A DNA stretch of 64,000 bases, from the NCBI GenBank assembly GCA_022829145.1, contig CM040745.1, positions 37,444,841-37,508,840 on the forward strand, in the 5' to 3' direction. A program made the translations under genes and the position numbers. The notes below the pieces were generated by a model. That model saw nothing but the letters and a program-made list of their open reading frames with translations, ran no database searches and had not been told where the DNA came from. Origin of the DNA: Albula goreensis. Lineage: Eukaryota > Chordata > Actinopteri > Albuliformes > Albulidae. This document shows positions 1-53,200 of the stretch, piece by piece; the first letter of the stretch is position 1; each line of letters begins with the position of its first letter.

Positions 1-241
1 GGACCTTTTAAAGAGTTTCCCTTAGGGGGACAAATGAAGAACCGATAAGGAACCTTTTTTTTTCTAAATGTAGCATCGTCCGTGTTCACTATAATAACAG
101 CTGAAGTGTTTCAGTTCCGTCGTTTATATTGATGTGAAAGTAACGTCTTTGTCAGAACACCTACAGAATAAAACTGGCTTGCAGTCTGTGAGTCACAAGT
201 CTCTAAAAGTCTGGCACTTTTTCCCCTGCGGTTCTCGGCAG
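1..241. other. chd6 intron (3' part) upstream of the first visible exon
   Basis: AT-rich sequence ending in a pyrimidine-rich stretch and a CAG acceptor at 239-241. No further CHD-like coding sequence is seen, so the preceding exon lies outside the window. Confidence 0.75.
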
Positions 242-40759
<40,518 letters not shown>

Positions 40760-41703
40760 ACCACCACGGCCCTCCTCTTTGTACTGTGCAACAGAATTAC
40801 CAGTTTGTGATGTGTAAGTCAAATGATGTTCATGTAAAGACTTTTATTATCCACTTATTAATGTTTATAGATCTCCTGCCCAGAACCAAATTTGATTATT
40901 CTTATTATGGCCCCTCCCCCTCTCCCCTGAAGACCAGGAAGAGACGCAATGCATGCGAACGCGCGCAGCAGTTACCGCAGCGACGGAGCTACTCCACGGC
41001 AGAGTTATTTCACACTCCTGCTTCACCATGGGATCTGTTAACGGTTTCCCTGGCAACCTGGGCACAGTATGTCCCGACTACACACAGTGGAGTTTGGGCC
41101 TCTCACCCGAGCGGGAGTTTTTTTTGGCAAGCCTATGAGCCCCAACGTTGTGTTTGTTTGTTTGTTTGTTTGAGTTTTTTTTATTTTTTTTACACCACAT
41201 TGCGGGTGCTGAAGGCACACCGATTGGCTCGGGCGGGTATGTAGCACAGGGCTTGGGTGTGGCCACGATCTCGGCAGTCACCGCTGTCTCCTTGGTGATG
41301 GTGTCAACAGGGTTATGGAATTCCTCCCCCACCCCCTCCCAGACTTAGTTTTGTTTTTTCTTTTCTTTTCTCTCTTCAAATTCGCAATACTCAGTTCACA
41401 GGAACTCTCTTCATAGAAACCCTCCTCAAAGTATCTGTAGTGAAGCAAATAAGAAAGCAAGCACCTCCCTCTCACCACCCCCACCCACCAGGAAGAATTA
41501 ATAGCATAACGGCTGCTAAGAAGTTGTCTTTTACGGGCAGCTTTGTTTATCCGAGGTTGGTTTGTCTTTTGCTGCTATGTAGGCTTTGTTTTTTTAAGGA
41601 TAACTCTAGAGATGGCGAATTATGTATAAATGCTAATACACGAAAACAACGGATATCTTGAAAATGCATCATGTTGTAAACCATGGATATCAGGTTTGTC
41701 TTC

Positions 41704-41709
41704 AATAAA
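41704..41709 (+). terminator. Candidate proximal chd6 poly(A) signal
   Basis: AATAAA about 945 bp after the chd6 stop, the first canonical hexamer in the 3' UTR. Confidence 0.4.
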
Positions 41710-44700
41710 TGAATTGAAAAAGATTACTTAAATAGCAAAGTGCAATCCTAGGTCAAATCGGTTAAATAGTCTGTTTGTTAAAAGGTCGCGCAGTGCAGTG
41801 TCGCTAGCAATGAATGCCCCTTCCACAGGACCGGTTGCGCGCCACGCTAACCTGTGAGCCAGTCTGTGCTTTTTCGCCTGCGTAAGACCAACGATCGAGT
41901 GCCGCTGTATGAATCTGTCCGAGACAGTGCTGTTTCTGGCCCAATTTGAAAAAAAAAGAGGTTACGCTAAGGATACCTAAGCAAGGGGGAGGGGAATTGG
42001 TGAAACACACAAAAAAAAGGAAAGAAATGTTCATTCCCATCTTGTCCGTTCAGCAAAAGAAAAGAACTTGTGGTTCGCTCAGAACGATGAACAGCCACGG
42101 TAGAGTGCCTGATCTCTATACCGATTTGTTGTCTCATTCCCCCCGAAATTCACTTTAAATTAGTGTAGAATACTGCATAGTATGAGTTTTTGTATGTAAA
42201 TCTCTATTTTGTCGTTAGTTGCTTTAACAAGCACCTCTTTTTTGTTGTTCATTATGTTTTTGTTGAAAAATACACAAACTCAACTCTCGCGGTTATTGCA
42301 TTAATCATACTGTATACGATACGGAAGCAAAGCTTCTCTTCTCCCAGAATTTCACAACAGGGTCTGTTGCGTTTTGAAAACCCTTGCCTTTTTTTCTCAG
42401 CTAATCTTTGAAATTCACAGTTCTTAACATGATTTTTTTTTTGTTTTGTTTTGCACAGAGTCCTGTTGGTGAATGTTTACCTGTAAATGTAAAAGTCTCA
42501 ACATTTCTTCTTTCGTTCGTGTGTGTTTGCGCGCATGCATGCGCGCGCGCTGAAACACACCCTGGCCCATGGAGGAGGTGTGTGTCGTACTTCTGTATCT
42601 AGAACCCTAGTCTTGCCCTCAGTCATCTTTTCTTGTTAAACGAAATGTTGTTGTTGCCTTGTCACTATTTGTGACTTTATAATTTATTTGTTTTTTGCTT
42701 TGCCAAACTTTCACCAAATATGACATCTTTTGTTCACCTTTTTTCAATCTTAGTTTTATTAAAGTATAAATGCCTTATTTAGTGTTATGTATATGGATGT
42801 TTTTTTACATCTCCATATCAGAAAGTATATATTAAAGTACTTAACTAGTATAGAGTTTGATCTTATCGAAATTGAAAACTGTTGTCACACTGGTCTGTTA
42901 TAAATTCCTCTTTAGTTGTATCCATACTTTGTTCACAAATTCCATTAATTTTGAAATAAGAAAGTGTACATTTGGTTCAAAGTCTACCTAATTCAAAATA
43001 AATCGTGTACATCCTATCTGTCTTTCAGGTTTAAGTATCTAGTCCTGAAGCGAACACGGAAAAACTTTTGAAACACAGTCTTTAAGCTCAAATGGTGAAC
43101 AGCAATTAATGAATATAAAACATATGCACAGGTATGCGTTTCAGATTTCTCGGACTTACTGATGACCATGCACATATACACCCCGTTTATAGCTTATAAG
43201 TAGGTCACATATTAACGTACCCTCAATGGCTGCATAAATCTGTTACATTTGCGAAACTTCTCCTGATCCCATGAAAACAGGGTTCAAATTTTTCTTTTTT
43301 TTAATTAAAGGACACAGCAGATGGTCTGCTAAGACTCAGAAATTAATATTCTGCCCATCGATCAGAAAGCCTGTGCAGGCATTTGCTAAAAACGAGATGA
43401 CTCATTCGCCTACATATAAGGAAGAGAGGCATGTGCTATCATGTTCAATGCTCGCACCATTGACTTCCTGTATTATGCATTTCGCTGTGATTCACTATAT
43501 CTGTACAGCAGCTCTTCAAACACAAGAATCACGTAGCTAGTAGTAAGCTGTTAGGGGAATTATATGAACTATAATGGCAGGTTATCGTACTTCTTATTGA
43601 TCCTTTGTCTTTAATTAAAGTGGATTTGCTTTCAGTAACCTCCCAGATTGATTGTGTAGCAGCAGAGAAGACCATGAGTTGATAAAATTATGTTGGTTAA
43701 AACTTGCGTTTAAAACCAAAAAGTTGCAAATCTTACCAGTGTAATGTATCTGTGAAAACATTGCAGCCCATATTATACTAAAAAATGGGCTGTACGAATA
43801 CTGAAGGAACTCTTCAAAATTATGTTTCAAAGACATTTTTCTAAGTGCCTACTTGTCCACTGTACAGCAGTGTCATGTAGAGCGGTTCGTCATTTAAATG
43901 TAAGCATTAGCCATCGAGGGTGTAAGCTTGATGCAATGTCCTCCCGACTATATGGAAAGCACATCATGACAACTCTTCCTGCATGTAGGCAAATGAGGAA
44001 CTTAATTTCTTTGTGGATTTCCATCTACCGAAATACAATCATTTTTACTCAGTAACAATTTTTACTCAATAACAATTAGGCTTTTTTATAAGCTTGCTTT
44101 GTCATATTTTTATTGCAAGTAGCCATGGAGTAAGTTTAATAAACTCCTCCAAATTGTGCAATCTCAGAACATATAGTTACATGCTCAAGGAGGAGTAATT
44201 AATTGCAGTTTAACTGTTGTGATAGCATAATGCTAAGTAATTACAATAGTGCTACTTTGTTTCTGATATTGACAATCAATTGATCAAATCGTGGAAGCAC
44301 CTTCAAATGGAAAGCTGCTAGCCGCATCGTTTCAACAATTTCTCGCTTAAAGCATACCTGCAGTGGCATTCACAGACTGTGATTGACAGCGGTGATTGTT
44401 GCCATGTGTTTTTAGATAGGTAACTGTTGCTAAGTGATGTCTAAGATTCTAAACTGAGGAGCGTCAAATCCTTTCCAAGATTGCTGAGAAGAAATTGTAT
44501 TCTGTGATTAGTCACGTAATGAACATATGAATACAACTAAAGTGGACATAGTGTTTAATTTATAGGTCATCCTGATGCAAAACTATTCTGCCTGTCAGAT
44601 GCATATTGTCTTACTAAAATGTTTGACTATACTTAATATATATTATATATAAATATATATCTATCTTGAAATAAAAAGCCCCCAAAGTATTGGGAATACA

Positions 44701-45883
44701 ACTCAACCAGATGTAAAATGGAAAGTATGTTTTTATCCCGTTACTCCAGCCCATATCCATTTCACAATACTCCATTATTCATTTGAAGACTTGAAGAAGT
44801 GGTGCAGTATATGAGTACAGTTAAAAAGTCAATGAATATTTATTCAGTTTCCATGTCATGTCGCTGTTTTACTTTCTTTTTTTTTTTTTTTGGTAATTTA
44901 TCCAAAGTTCAGATTGTTTTGGTCATCTGTATTTCAGATATATTTATTGTACACTTGTCTTACCCGTGTCATTTTTATATCTGTATTCTAACTTATAAGG
45001 ATTCAGAAGGAAAACTTGCAGGTTCTGAAGAGACTTTCTGACTCTGTCTCCGTTTTCCTCTTTAAGGTTTATGTCTGTTATTTTTTAATCATATTTTTGC
45101 CTCCAGTGGAAGCAGGAATAGTAAAAAAAAAATATTTAAATGTACTGATAACAGAATTGGCGAAAATGCCCACCCCACCTGAGTACACTGCTGTCTGTAA
45201 CCATCTTGTATGAAGTTCCTATTTCTGTTTCACCTAAAGCGAACCCCAAGAATTAGTGTGGTACAGTGATAATTACCTGTGCATATGAACTGTACCTGAC
45301 CACTAGCTCATTAGGGTAGCATGCAGTCTTTCTAAAGATATGATTTGTTGCTTGTTCTCCATCCCCACTCTCTTGATATAGTCGCTGGCTTTAAATATTG
45401 AGGACAACTGAAATAGACGATATTCACGTAGGAACAGACGCAGGGTTCTGCTTGACTGTGTACTGCAGAGTTTGACCTTGCATACCTAAAACAGGCTAGT
45501 TTAGTCCCGGTTTATAATGCCCTCACCGACCCCAAGTTAAAGATGGTGATGTACTCAGAGGGGGCGTCTGCGTGCATGCTCAGAAGTTCTGTTCTGCAGC
45601 CGCTTGCATTAGGACGGTAGATTTAAGCTCATGCAGTCGAGGCCAGTGTTCACTAAGTGGATGTACTGTAAACTCTTAGTTTCATTGAACCAAGGGTACT
45701 GTATTTGGGATCATGCTACACAAAAAAAAGAAGAAATTGTACTCTGTGTTGGAAATCAGCAGCAACATTTTTACAGCGTTGTGGTTTTATTTTATTATAT
45801 ATTTTTTTTGTTAAACTAGCTCCTGTATTCCCATGTGGACCAATCACATAACTCAGAACATGGTATGTGATCTTTTATTGTGC

Positions 45884-45889
45884 AATAAA
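45884..45889 (+). terminator. Candidate distal chd6 poly(A) signal
   Basis: AATAAA within TTTATTGTGCAATAAAAGAT, followed within 35 bp by T/TG-rich sequence. The best-looking distal site before rbl1; usage would give a 3' UTR of about 5.1 kb. Confidence 0.45.
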
Positions 45890-46549
45890 AGATGACTTTC
45901 AACTTTCATCTGCTGTACTGGGTTTTTAAGATCAATTTAAAAAAGCTAGGAAGGCAGGAAAAAAACAGTTCTGTGTAATTCACTTAGTTTCCACATTTCA
46001 TCACTTTCTGTCAGAAGATTATTCAAACCTCAGACATTTTTGAGACATTTTAGAGGTGTCTGTTTTACTGTTTATGATTAGGCTAGAATTATAAAATGTA
46101 AATTTACCAAGAGTTTTGTCAGGATTCATGTCTAATTTGGACAAAACTTCATTGTCTAATTTGGAGCTCAAAAACTGTTTGATTGTCACACCCAGTACAA
46201 GTACCTGGAAATGAACAGACTGGTGGCCAAAGAATTTGTGTGAAGTTTGCATCACATCTTAAATTATAACAAAAATTATATTTTTGTCAGATAAAGCAGT
46301 GGAAAATGTCAATGTGCTGATGTCAGGTTAAAATGAAAAAAGAAAGAGGCAAACTTCCAAGTCTTTACTTGCCTGACATCTGGCTAGCCAGATGTGTTAT
46401 CGTGCCTAAATTGATTTAGCAACAGTCCATTTGTCTTTTATTGTTTTGCGCTTGCCAGGCTATGATTTAGTTGCCAGTTTGGTAAAATATAGAAAACTAA
46501 TGTTGTTTTGTCAAAATTACAACTAATACATAGAATGTCTAATCTAACA

Positions 46550-46800
46550 TCCAACCCCCCAATGCCCCTCCAATGTCAAACTACTGCAGAAAAGCACATG
46601 TGGGCTTGGTTAGTGCTTGGAATAGAGACCTGGGAAAACAGATTTTTAAAAGAAAATTGAGTGTTAACCACCTAGTCAAAATCCCCTAAAAATTGGCCTT
46701 CTCCATGTTGCAAATTTCACCAGCCCCTACAAATGACTGGCACAATAACCTCTTGCAACCTCTCCAAACTCCTCCTTCAGGTCATCTTGGGAAAAGAGAA
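46550..46800 (+). mobile_element. Degenerate 5S-derived SINE fragment
   Basis: GGGCTTGGTTAGTGCTTGGA and AGAGACCTGGGAAAA at 46,601-46,636 match the 3' part of 5S rRNA as in the 7,437 element. The limits beyond the core are guesses. Confidence 0.5.
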
Positions 46801-47009
46801 GTGAGCATGCAGTTGATCCATCTGATTTAGAAAATGATCAGAAAAATGTCTAACAAGAAAATTATTTAACAAGACTTGCCATTTACATCTAATATACACT
46901 ATTGTTAAATGTTGAACAATAATGATTAGTTTATTTTCACTGATCAGTGTCATTTTGGGACTATGTTGCGTGGAGTAAGGTTTACGCTTTCACTTGGGCT
47001 GTGATTCGG

Positions 47010-47050
47010 CAACATTTCGCGCCAATCGGGCCGTAACGCATTGTGGGATA
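47010..47050 (+). promoter_or_regulatory. rbl1 core promoter: E2F site, CCAAT box, ZNF143-like motif
   Basis: TTTCGCGCC at 47,015-47,023 fits the E2F consensus TTTSSCGC and overlaps CCAAT at 47,022-47,026. GCATTGTGGGA at 47,038-47,048 is, on the minus strand, TCCCACAATGC, which resembles the ZNF143/Staf motif. All lie about 100-130 bp before the start codon, with no TATA box. The human RBL1 promoter is known to be E2F-regulated. Confidence 0.65.
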
Positions 47051-47145
47051 GTGTTTGGAGGCTGGAGGACTACATCTTGTGGTTTCTTACTTCTGACGGT
47101 AAACCTTGTCGCTGTTTACTTTCTGTTTCAAAATTTAAGAGACAA

Positions 47146-47298
47146 ATGCGGGAAAACGAAGAAGATAATGGGAAAACAGACAATGGTTCTGTTCAGAAAA
47201 GCATGGAAACAATTTGTCAAGAACTAAACATGGACGAAGAAACGGCGACTGAAGCCATGCAGAATTTCACTGCAATCTGGGATACATACACGCTAGAG
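47146..47298 (+). CDS. rbl1: rbl1 exon 1
   Basis: 51 codons, ATG to a GTGAGT donor, phase 0. ETICQELNMDEETATEAMQN aligns with the ALCQELNLDE segment of human RBL1. The upstream frame is open to 47,041 but has no ATG. Kozak context is weak (C at -3); the in-frame Met20 is better placed but would truncate a divergent N-terminus. Confidence 0.9.
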
Positions 47299-50200
47299 GT
47301 GAGTTTGGTCGCTGATATTAGCGCTAGCTGGCTAACTAACATGCACTCATTTTGCATTGTGCATTTAGTATACACTTGCTTGACATCTTTAAAATGTATT
47401 TCATTAAACGTTTGCTGGTAGTAGACATCGGAATTGTTGAGAAACGGTTCATACAATGATGACAACGATTCTAGGAAACTTGTAACTTGGGGTCACTAGC
47501 TTGCTAACCAGTGCTAACGCAAGTTGAGGTAACTTATTAGTAAGTAGCATTTCGTGAAACTATTTCAAGTTAGGTTAAACTCATATTCTCAGAATAGGTG
47601 GACAGGGTTAGATAATATTTACATCGTGTCACATAGTAATAATGTAAACTTAAAGTGTGTTGTTTGGAAAATATAGTATAACGATACCAACACGATGAAG
47701 TCAACACGCCCAAATAATTTAGTGAGTACGACGTGTATTTATGTCATCTTTGTTCTTCCACATTAATCAATTTATTATTTCTCTTAAGGACGTAAGTCAT
47801 AAGTATAGTTTTGAGAGGTTTCATCTCCGGAGTTTTCCGTGTTGACTCGCGAAAATATACTTAATTTAATTTAATTTTACGCTAACAATATTGGTCATCC
47901 ACACTAGCTGTGAAACGTTGGAGAGACAACAAACATTGGCTTCACCAATCTTCCTAGCGTAGCATTAGCCACAGCCATTAGTTATCCATATTGTAATAGA
48001 GCTATCGCTAATTCATGCCCTGAATACATTTTAAATAGACTGCAAAGTATTGTCATCATAAGAAAGTAGCATATGGCTTCTTTCAACTTCGCATAAACTG
48101 GATTATAAAGATAGTTGAGTGAAGCGATACCTGACAAAATAACGAGATGTGAGTCATTCAAATTCAACATTAGACATACAACGTTATAGCGGCTGGCCTT
48201 AATGTTCTTTAAATTTGTTTACTCTCATTTGCTATGTACGTTAGGAAGTTACAGTAGACATTTTGATGGGTTATTCTTAGTCTCGTCTATTGTCTTTTAA
48301 ACATCACCTCTCTTAATGGATTTAAATTACCCGTTTTTTGGGAGAAGTGGTTGATCAAGCAATCAGGAGAAAGAAAAAGTGCTCAATCTGAATAGATTCT
48401 GTACTTTCATGTAGATGTGTATATTGTGATTACATGTAAATACTACCTTGGAAGTAGTGTATTGTCAAAATCCCATTTGGTGTATTCTTGGAACAAGTGG
48501 GAAAAAAAATTTAAAATTGTTATTACAGTGTGATCAGTACAGCAAGCATTTTAGAACATATTTTCATTCTCTATTGGTTTATCTTGCTTGCCCACAGTAT
48601 GTATAATACATTTTGAGAGTTTGCCAAGTGGCCTTTTGAAGCAGTGATTTTTTTTTTTTTTTATCATAAACAGTACACTGTTTCTCAGATTTGACCAAAA
48701 AGAGTCCAGAAATATTAAAAACTAGATGACGCTGTTGTAGTGCATCAGCTTCCCTGTTTGACAGCTTGTGACTGGAAGTGTAATAGAAACTCTCATTCTG
48801 TGTTCTCTCCCAAAGCACACAAGAAATTAGTTGAAAATCATTACAAAACACCTGCAAAAAAACGGTTTCCAATAAAATACTTGCTCCCTACTCTGTCCCT
48901 AGCATTGGCTTGGTGGATAGTAGAGTGCATGACCACCTCCTGTGTGTCCATCTGATTCATAGAAAATACATCCTATTTCCTAATCCGGTGGACGGTGTCT
49001 CTGTCTGTCCTCTTTGGGACATTGTTTTCCCAAGTCTGTTGATCTTCAGATATCGTATCAAGCTCATCTTTGTTTTGGAGGTAGTTATACATACATTTAT
49101 GCTTGGCTGAAAAATATTTTCCCAGGATCACAAAGTACCTTAGGTAGAAAAACACAAACAGAATTAAAAAGAGATCCAGCCCTATCACAAAATTACAGTT
49201 CAGCCAGCTTGCAAAAGGAAGTAGCTTGGGACAGCCATCGGAAGATGCACACCAAATGAAATTAGTCCAAAAGAGTGGTCAGTTGGCAAACACGAGTGAT
49301 CAGTTGGTTCACACGCATGAATGAATGTTGTTTGTGGGAGAGACGGCAAGCAAAGGGAGATGAAGCCACATTTAGAGCATTTCCCCTCCCCCAACATGAG
49401 GCTTTACACTAAATACCATGCCAGTTTTTAAAGTGTTGATTAGCAAGGGGCTACTGCAGACAATACTGATCAAAAATGAACATTAACAGCATGTCATGTA
49501 GACAGCCAGTGTTCCTTATTAAGAGAAATAGATTTAATGTCTGTTTATTATGACAGTAGTGGCTTGTCCCGTTTTCCTTTCCTCTGCAGTTTTGTTATTT
49601 GGCACTTACATCACTGCAGTAGGAAACAACTAGAAGAGCTGGCTGGATAATGAGGAGCACAACCGCCTTGCATCAAGGTGGCCACAAGTTCAAATCCCAC
49701 TTTGATGAAGTTGAAAATTCCCTATTTTTTATTTATTTATTTTTAAAGAAATGTGCCTGGGTTTTATATGTTAAAATGAAAATCTCATCCACTTTCAGAA
49801 ATATCAGAAAATTTGGATGCCCTTGGAAATATGTATCCTCACTGGAAATGTGAAATTTATAGCAGTTTCCTGAGCAAGTGTGAGAAGCTGCCCCATTGGA
49901 TGACAAAACAATCTGCTTGAACACATGGGTGTTGAGAAGCTACCTAATTGGATGATAAAACAACCTGCTCTAAACACATGGATGTTGTGTTTGCCTCCAT
50001 TCAAACTTCTGTGGTATAGACGGACATATTTGCTTCACCTGCCTGTCTTTGGTATAAACCTGCACTTATGTGCAGGACTGTGCTAGATTATCTTATACCC
50101 ACATATCATTTCATACAAACCTGTGAAATGAAGCCGCTTGGCTCACCCGTTGTTGACCTCCATGATCTGAGGAGTGTCTGGAATTATCTCCTCCATATTC

Positions 50201-53200
50201 TGTGAATGAGATGGCCTCTCACCCTGTGGTTCAGAATTCGTTTCCTGTATTTTTTCCCAGGTTTCAGGGAAGTGGTTTAAAAAAAAACGCCATTGGTTTT
50301 AAAAATGCTATCAAGAATATATATGATCTGTACAATACAGATAATGTCATCCTTCAAACTGATGCAGAAAACAATTCAGCACACATCTATCTAACCTTTT
50401 TGGGTTTTTGCAAATTTAGACATTTCATTCGTTTCAGATTCCCCAAGAATTTACCAATATAGGGTCCCATAAATATATTCTTAGAATGTGTGATGAGAAA
50501 GTCAGTAACTGAATTTAAATGACGTAAAAATCATGTGTCATTACTCTGATATCTTACTTGTTGGGTTAATAGATCATTTTCAATTCATGATAATGATTTG
50601 GACATTGAACCTGTAGCCAGCCTTGGTCGCACTTCCTAGATTACTCACCATCTCAGATGTTTGGGTCCTTCCAGCACATATGCTCTTTAAAAAAAAAAAA
50701 AAAAACTGAACAAAAATTGTGTAATTGTAAAGACTGAAAAAACAATGTAACTTTTTTTGGGAGGCAGCCTTCATAACCTCCCTCTTTTTTCTCATATGTA
50801 TGTGAAGAACCGCAGTTGTGTACGTTTTCCAGTCTGAGAACTGAAGTGATTTTGGCTCAGCGGTAAGATGCCCTTTAGTGAATGCTGGCTCTGCATTTCT
50901 TCGGGATAGCCGTCTTAAACGTGACCCTTTATTGTAGTGTGTATGTGCAGAAATGGAGGCATATGCATTTCCAGGCCCTGAACACTACCGAAACATTTGG
51001 TAAGTGTGTGTGTATGAGGATGTGGGATCAGGCATAAGCTGCCCTTCAGTGAACGCTGGCTCTGCGCCACTGATCTTCTTTCCCAGGGAGACGTGGTGCA
51101 CTGGCTGGCCTGCTCTCTCTACGCTGCCTGCCGGAAGGGATGGACCCCCACGGTGGGGAAGGGGGTCATGGAGGGCAACTGTGTGTCCCTCACCAGAATC
51201 CTCAGGTCATCCAAACTGAGGTACAGATAGTTGTTATATTTTTATAAACCACATTCATTGTGTTCTATGAGAATTTACTCATAGTCATTTGTATTCTAAC
51301 TCTGTATTTTTATCATATATTTTTTCAGCTTAATTCAGTTCTTCAGTAAGATGAAGAAATGGTCGGACATGTCTAACTTGTCCCAGGACTTCCGCGAGCG
51401 AATCGGTCGCCTGGAAAGGAATTTCGAGGTGTCTGCTGTGATATTCCGGAAGTTCGAACCAATATTCCGGGACATGTTTCAGGACCCCCAAGGAGAGCCC
51501 CCACGCCAGCCCAGGAGCCGCAAACACAGGTACCTGCTCGGTCTTGTATGCCTGTTTTTCTTTGAAGCTGCAGTGTTGTGCTGCCCCAGAACACCTTTAT
51601 AGTCATATACCAGCAGTTCACAGACCAGACATACGTTGTATGGACAGATGTAGGCTTAAAAAAACCCGCTAAACCCAGTAGCGAAACTACCATAGTGGAG
51701 AGTCACTGTCTAGTCTAGGGCAGCCTGTGGGTTAGTGGTACATGACAAGGTACATGACTGGGACCCCTGAGGGTGGTGGTTCAAGCCCCAGTCTTACATA
51801 ACAGTTTGGCCCTTGAGCAAGGCCCTTAACCCCACATTGCTCCCAGGGGGATTGGCCCTTGGTTAGCATGATCAACTGCAAGTCGCTTTGGATAAGAGTG
51901 TCAGCCAAATGACTGTAATGTAATATAGTTAACAATACATTAAATTCTGCAATGAGCTAACATGTCTTACATTAATCAGTTCCCCCACGCTGTCCACAAC
52001 TGCGGCTTTTAGGTGTCAGTCTGGTATCACTGCATGTGCTTCTGTGTGCTGGTAACATAAATATGGAATGTCTCTAATCTCACTTTTTGCAGACGTCTAC
52101 CCTGCCACATAAGTGATGTTTTCAAATTCTGCTGGACTCTGTTTGTGTACACCAAAGGTGAGATTTCATTGAATTCAGTTAACTAACTTAATTGCAGTTC
52201 ATTAATAAAACAATACTTTGTAGCCTACAGTTTGAACATCGCTTGAACGGTTTCGGGATATTGATTGAAATTAATCACGCTTTGTGCTTTGACTGCTATT
52301 TTGTAGGAAATTTCCATATGATTGGGGATGACCTCGTGAATTCGTACCATCTGCTTCTGTGCTGTCTGGATTTGATATTTACCAACGCGCTGCTCTGTGG
52401 AAACAGGAAAGATCTCATCAACCCCCTCTTTAAAGGTATGAATGCCTTTTGTTTTTCTAGTTAATTGGAGGGACTGTGGCAGGTCAAAGGTGGTGAATGA
52501 TTAGCAACCCCTTCTTTTCAAAGTAGACATTGATAAGGATAGATGTTGCTATGTCTCTATTGTAGTATCCTACGGAAAAAGAGTGCAGAAGAACTTTATC
52601 TCGTTTGACAGCCTGGAGTGTTCCCCTGTTGAATCCATTATAATTCTGTTTACAAAATGTGCGTTTACAAATTTCTCTGGAAACTAACTCTCATTCATTA
52701 ATTAAGGTGCGTTTGCGTGCGCGTGTGTGTGTGCGCACGCCTAGGTATGCACAAGATTACTGCTGTTTGGATCACAGTTTCTTACATGCATGTTGTCTGG
52801 GTGCGTTTGTGAATGTGTGTGTGCAGGGCTGCCCAAAGAGTACCTGAGTCCTGACTACTGTCCCCCGGAGGAGACCCCCTGCTTCATTGAGAGGCTTTGT
52901 GAGCTGCATGATGGGCTGGTTGTGGAAGCCAAGGGGATTAAAGAGCACTACTTTAAGCCTTACATCAAGAAACTCTTTGAGAGACAGGTAATTTTGCTGT
53001 TAAATTATGCAAATGCCTCTGCATATGCTCTTCTTCAGATGTAAGAATTATTAAAGGAAAGATGAAAATTACTCTTCAGCTTCCTTTACAGCTCATTCAA
53101 ACTGCGGTCTCCCATAATGCACTTCATGCCCCCAGTCCCAAAAAAAAGGACACATCTCTGGCTGAGCAACATCATTGTGTCGTCTTATGTAAAATTCCAT

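Larger units (their letters stand above)
40760..46940 (+). other. chd6 3' UTR and intergenic DNA
   Basis: AT-rich, no conserved coding sequence. Candidate poly(A) signals AATAAA at 41,704-41,709, 42,997-43,002, 44,670-44,675 and 45,884-45,889. Short TTTG repeats at about 41,153-41,171 and a GCATGC/GCGC run near 42,533-42,550. The transcript end is unknown. Confidence 0.7.
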
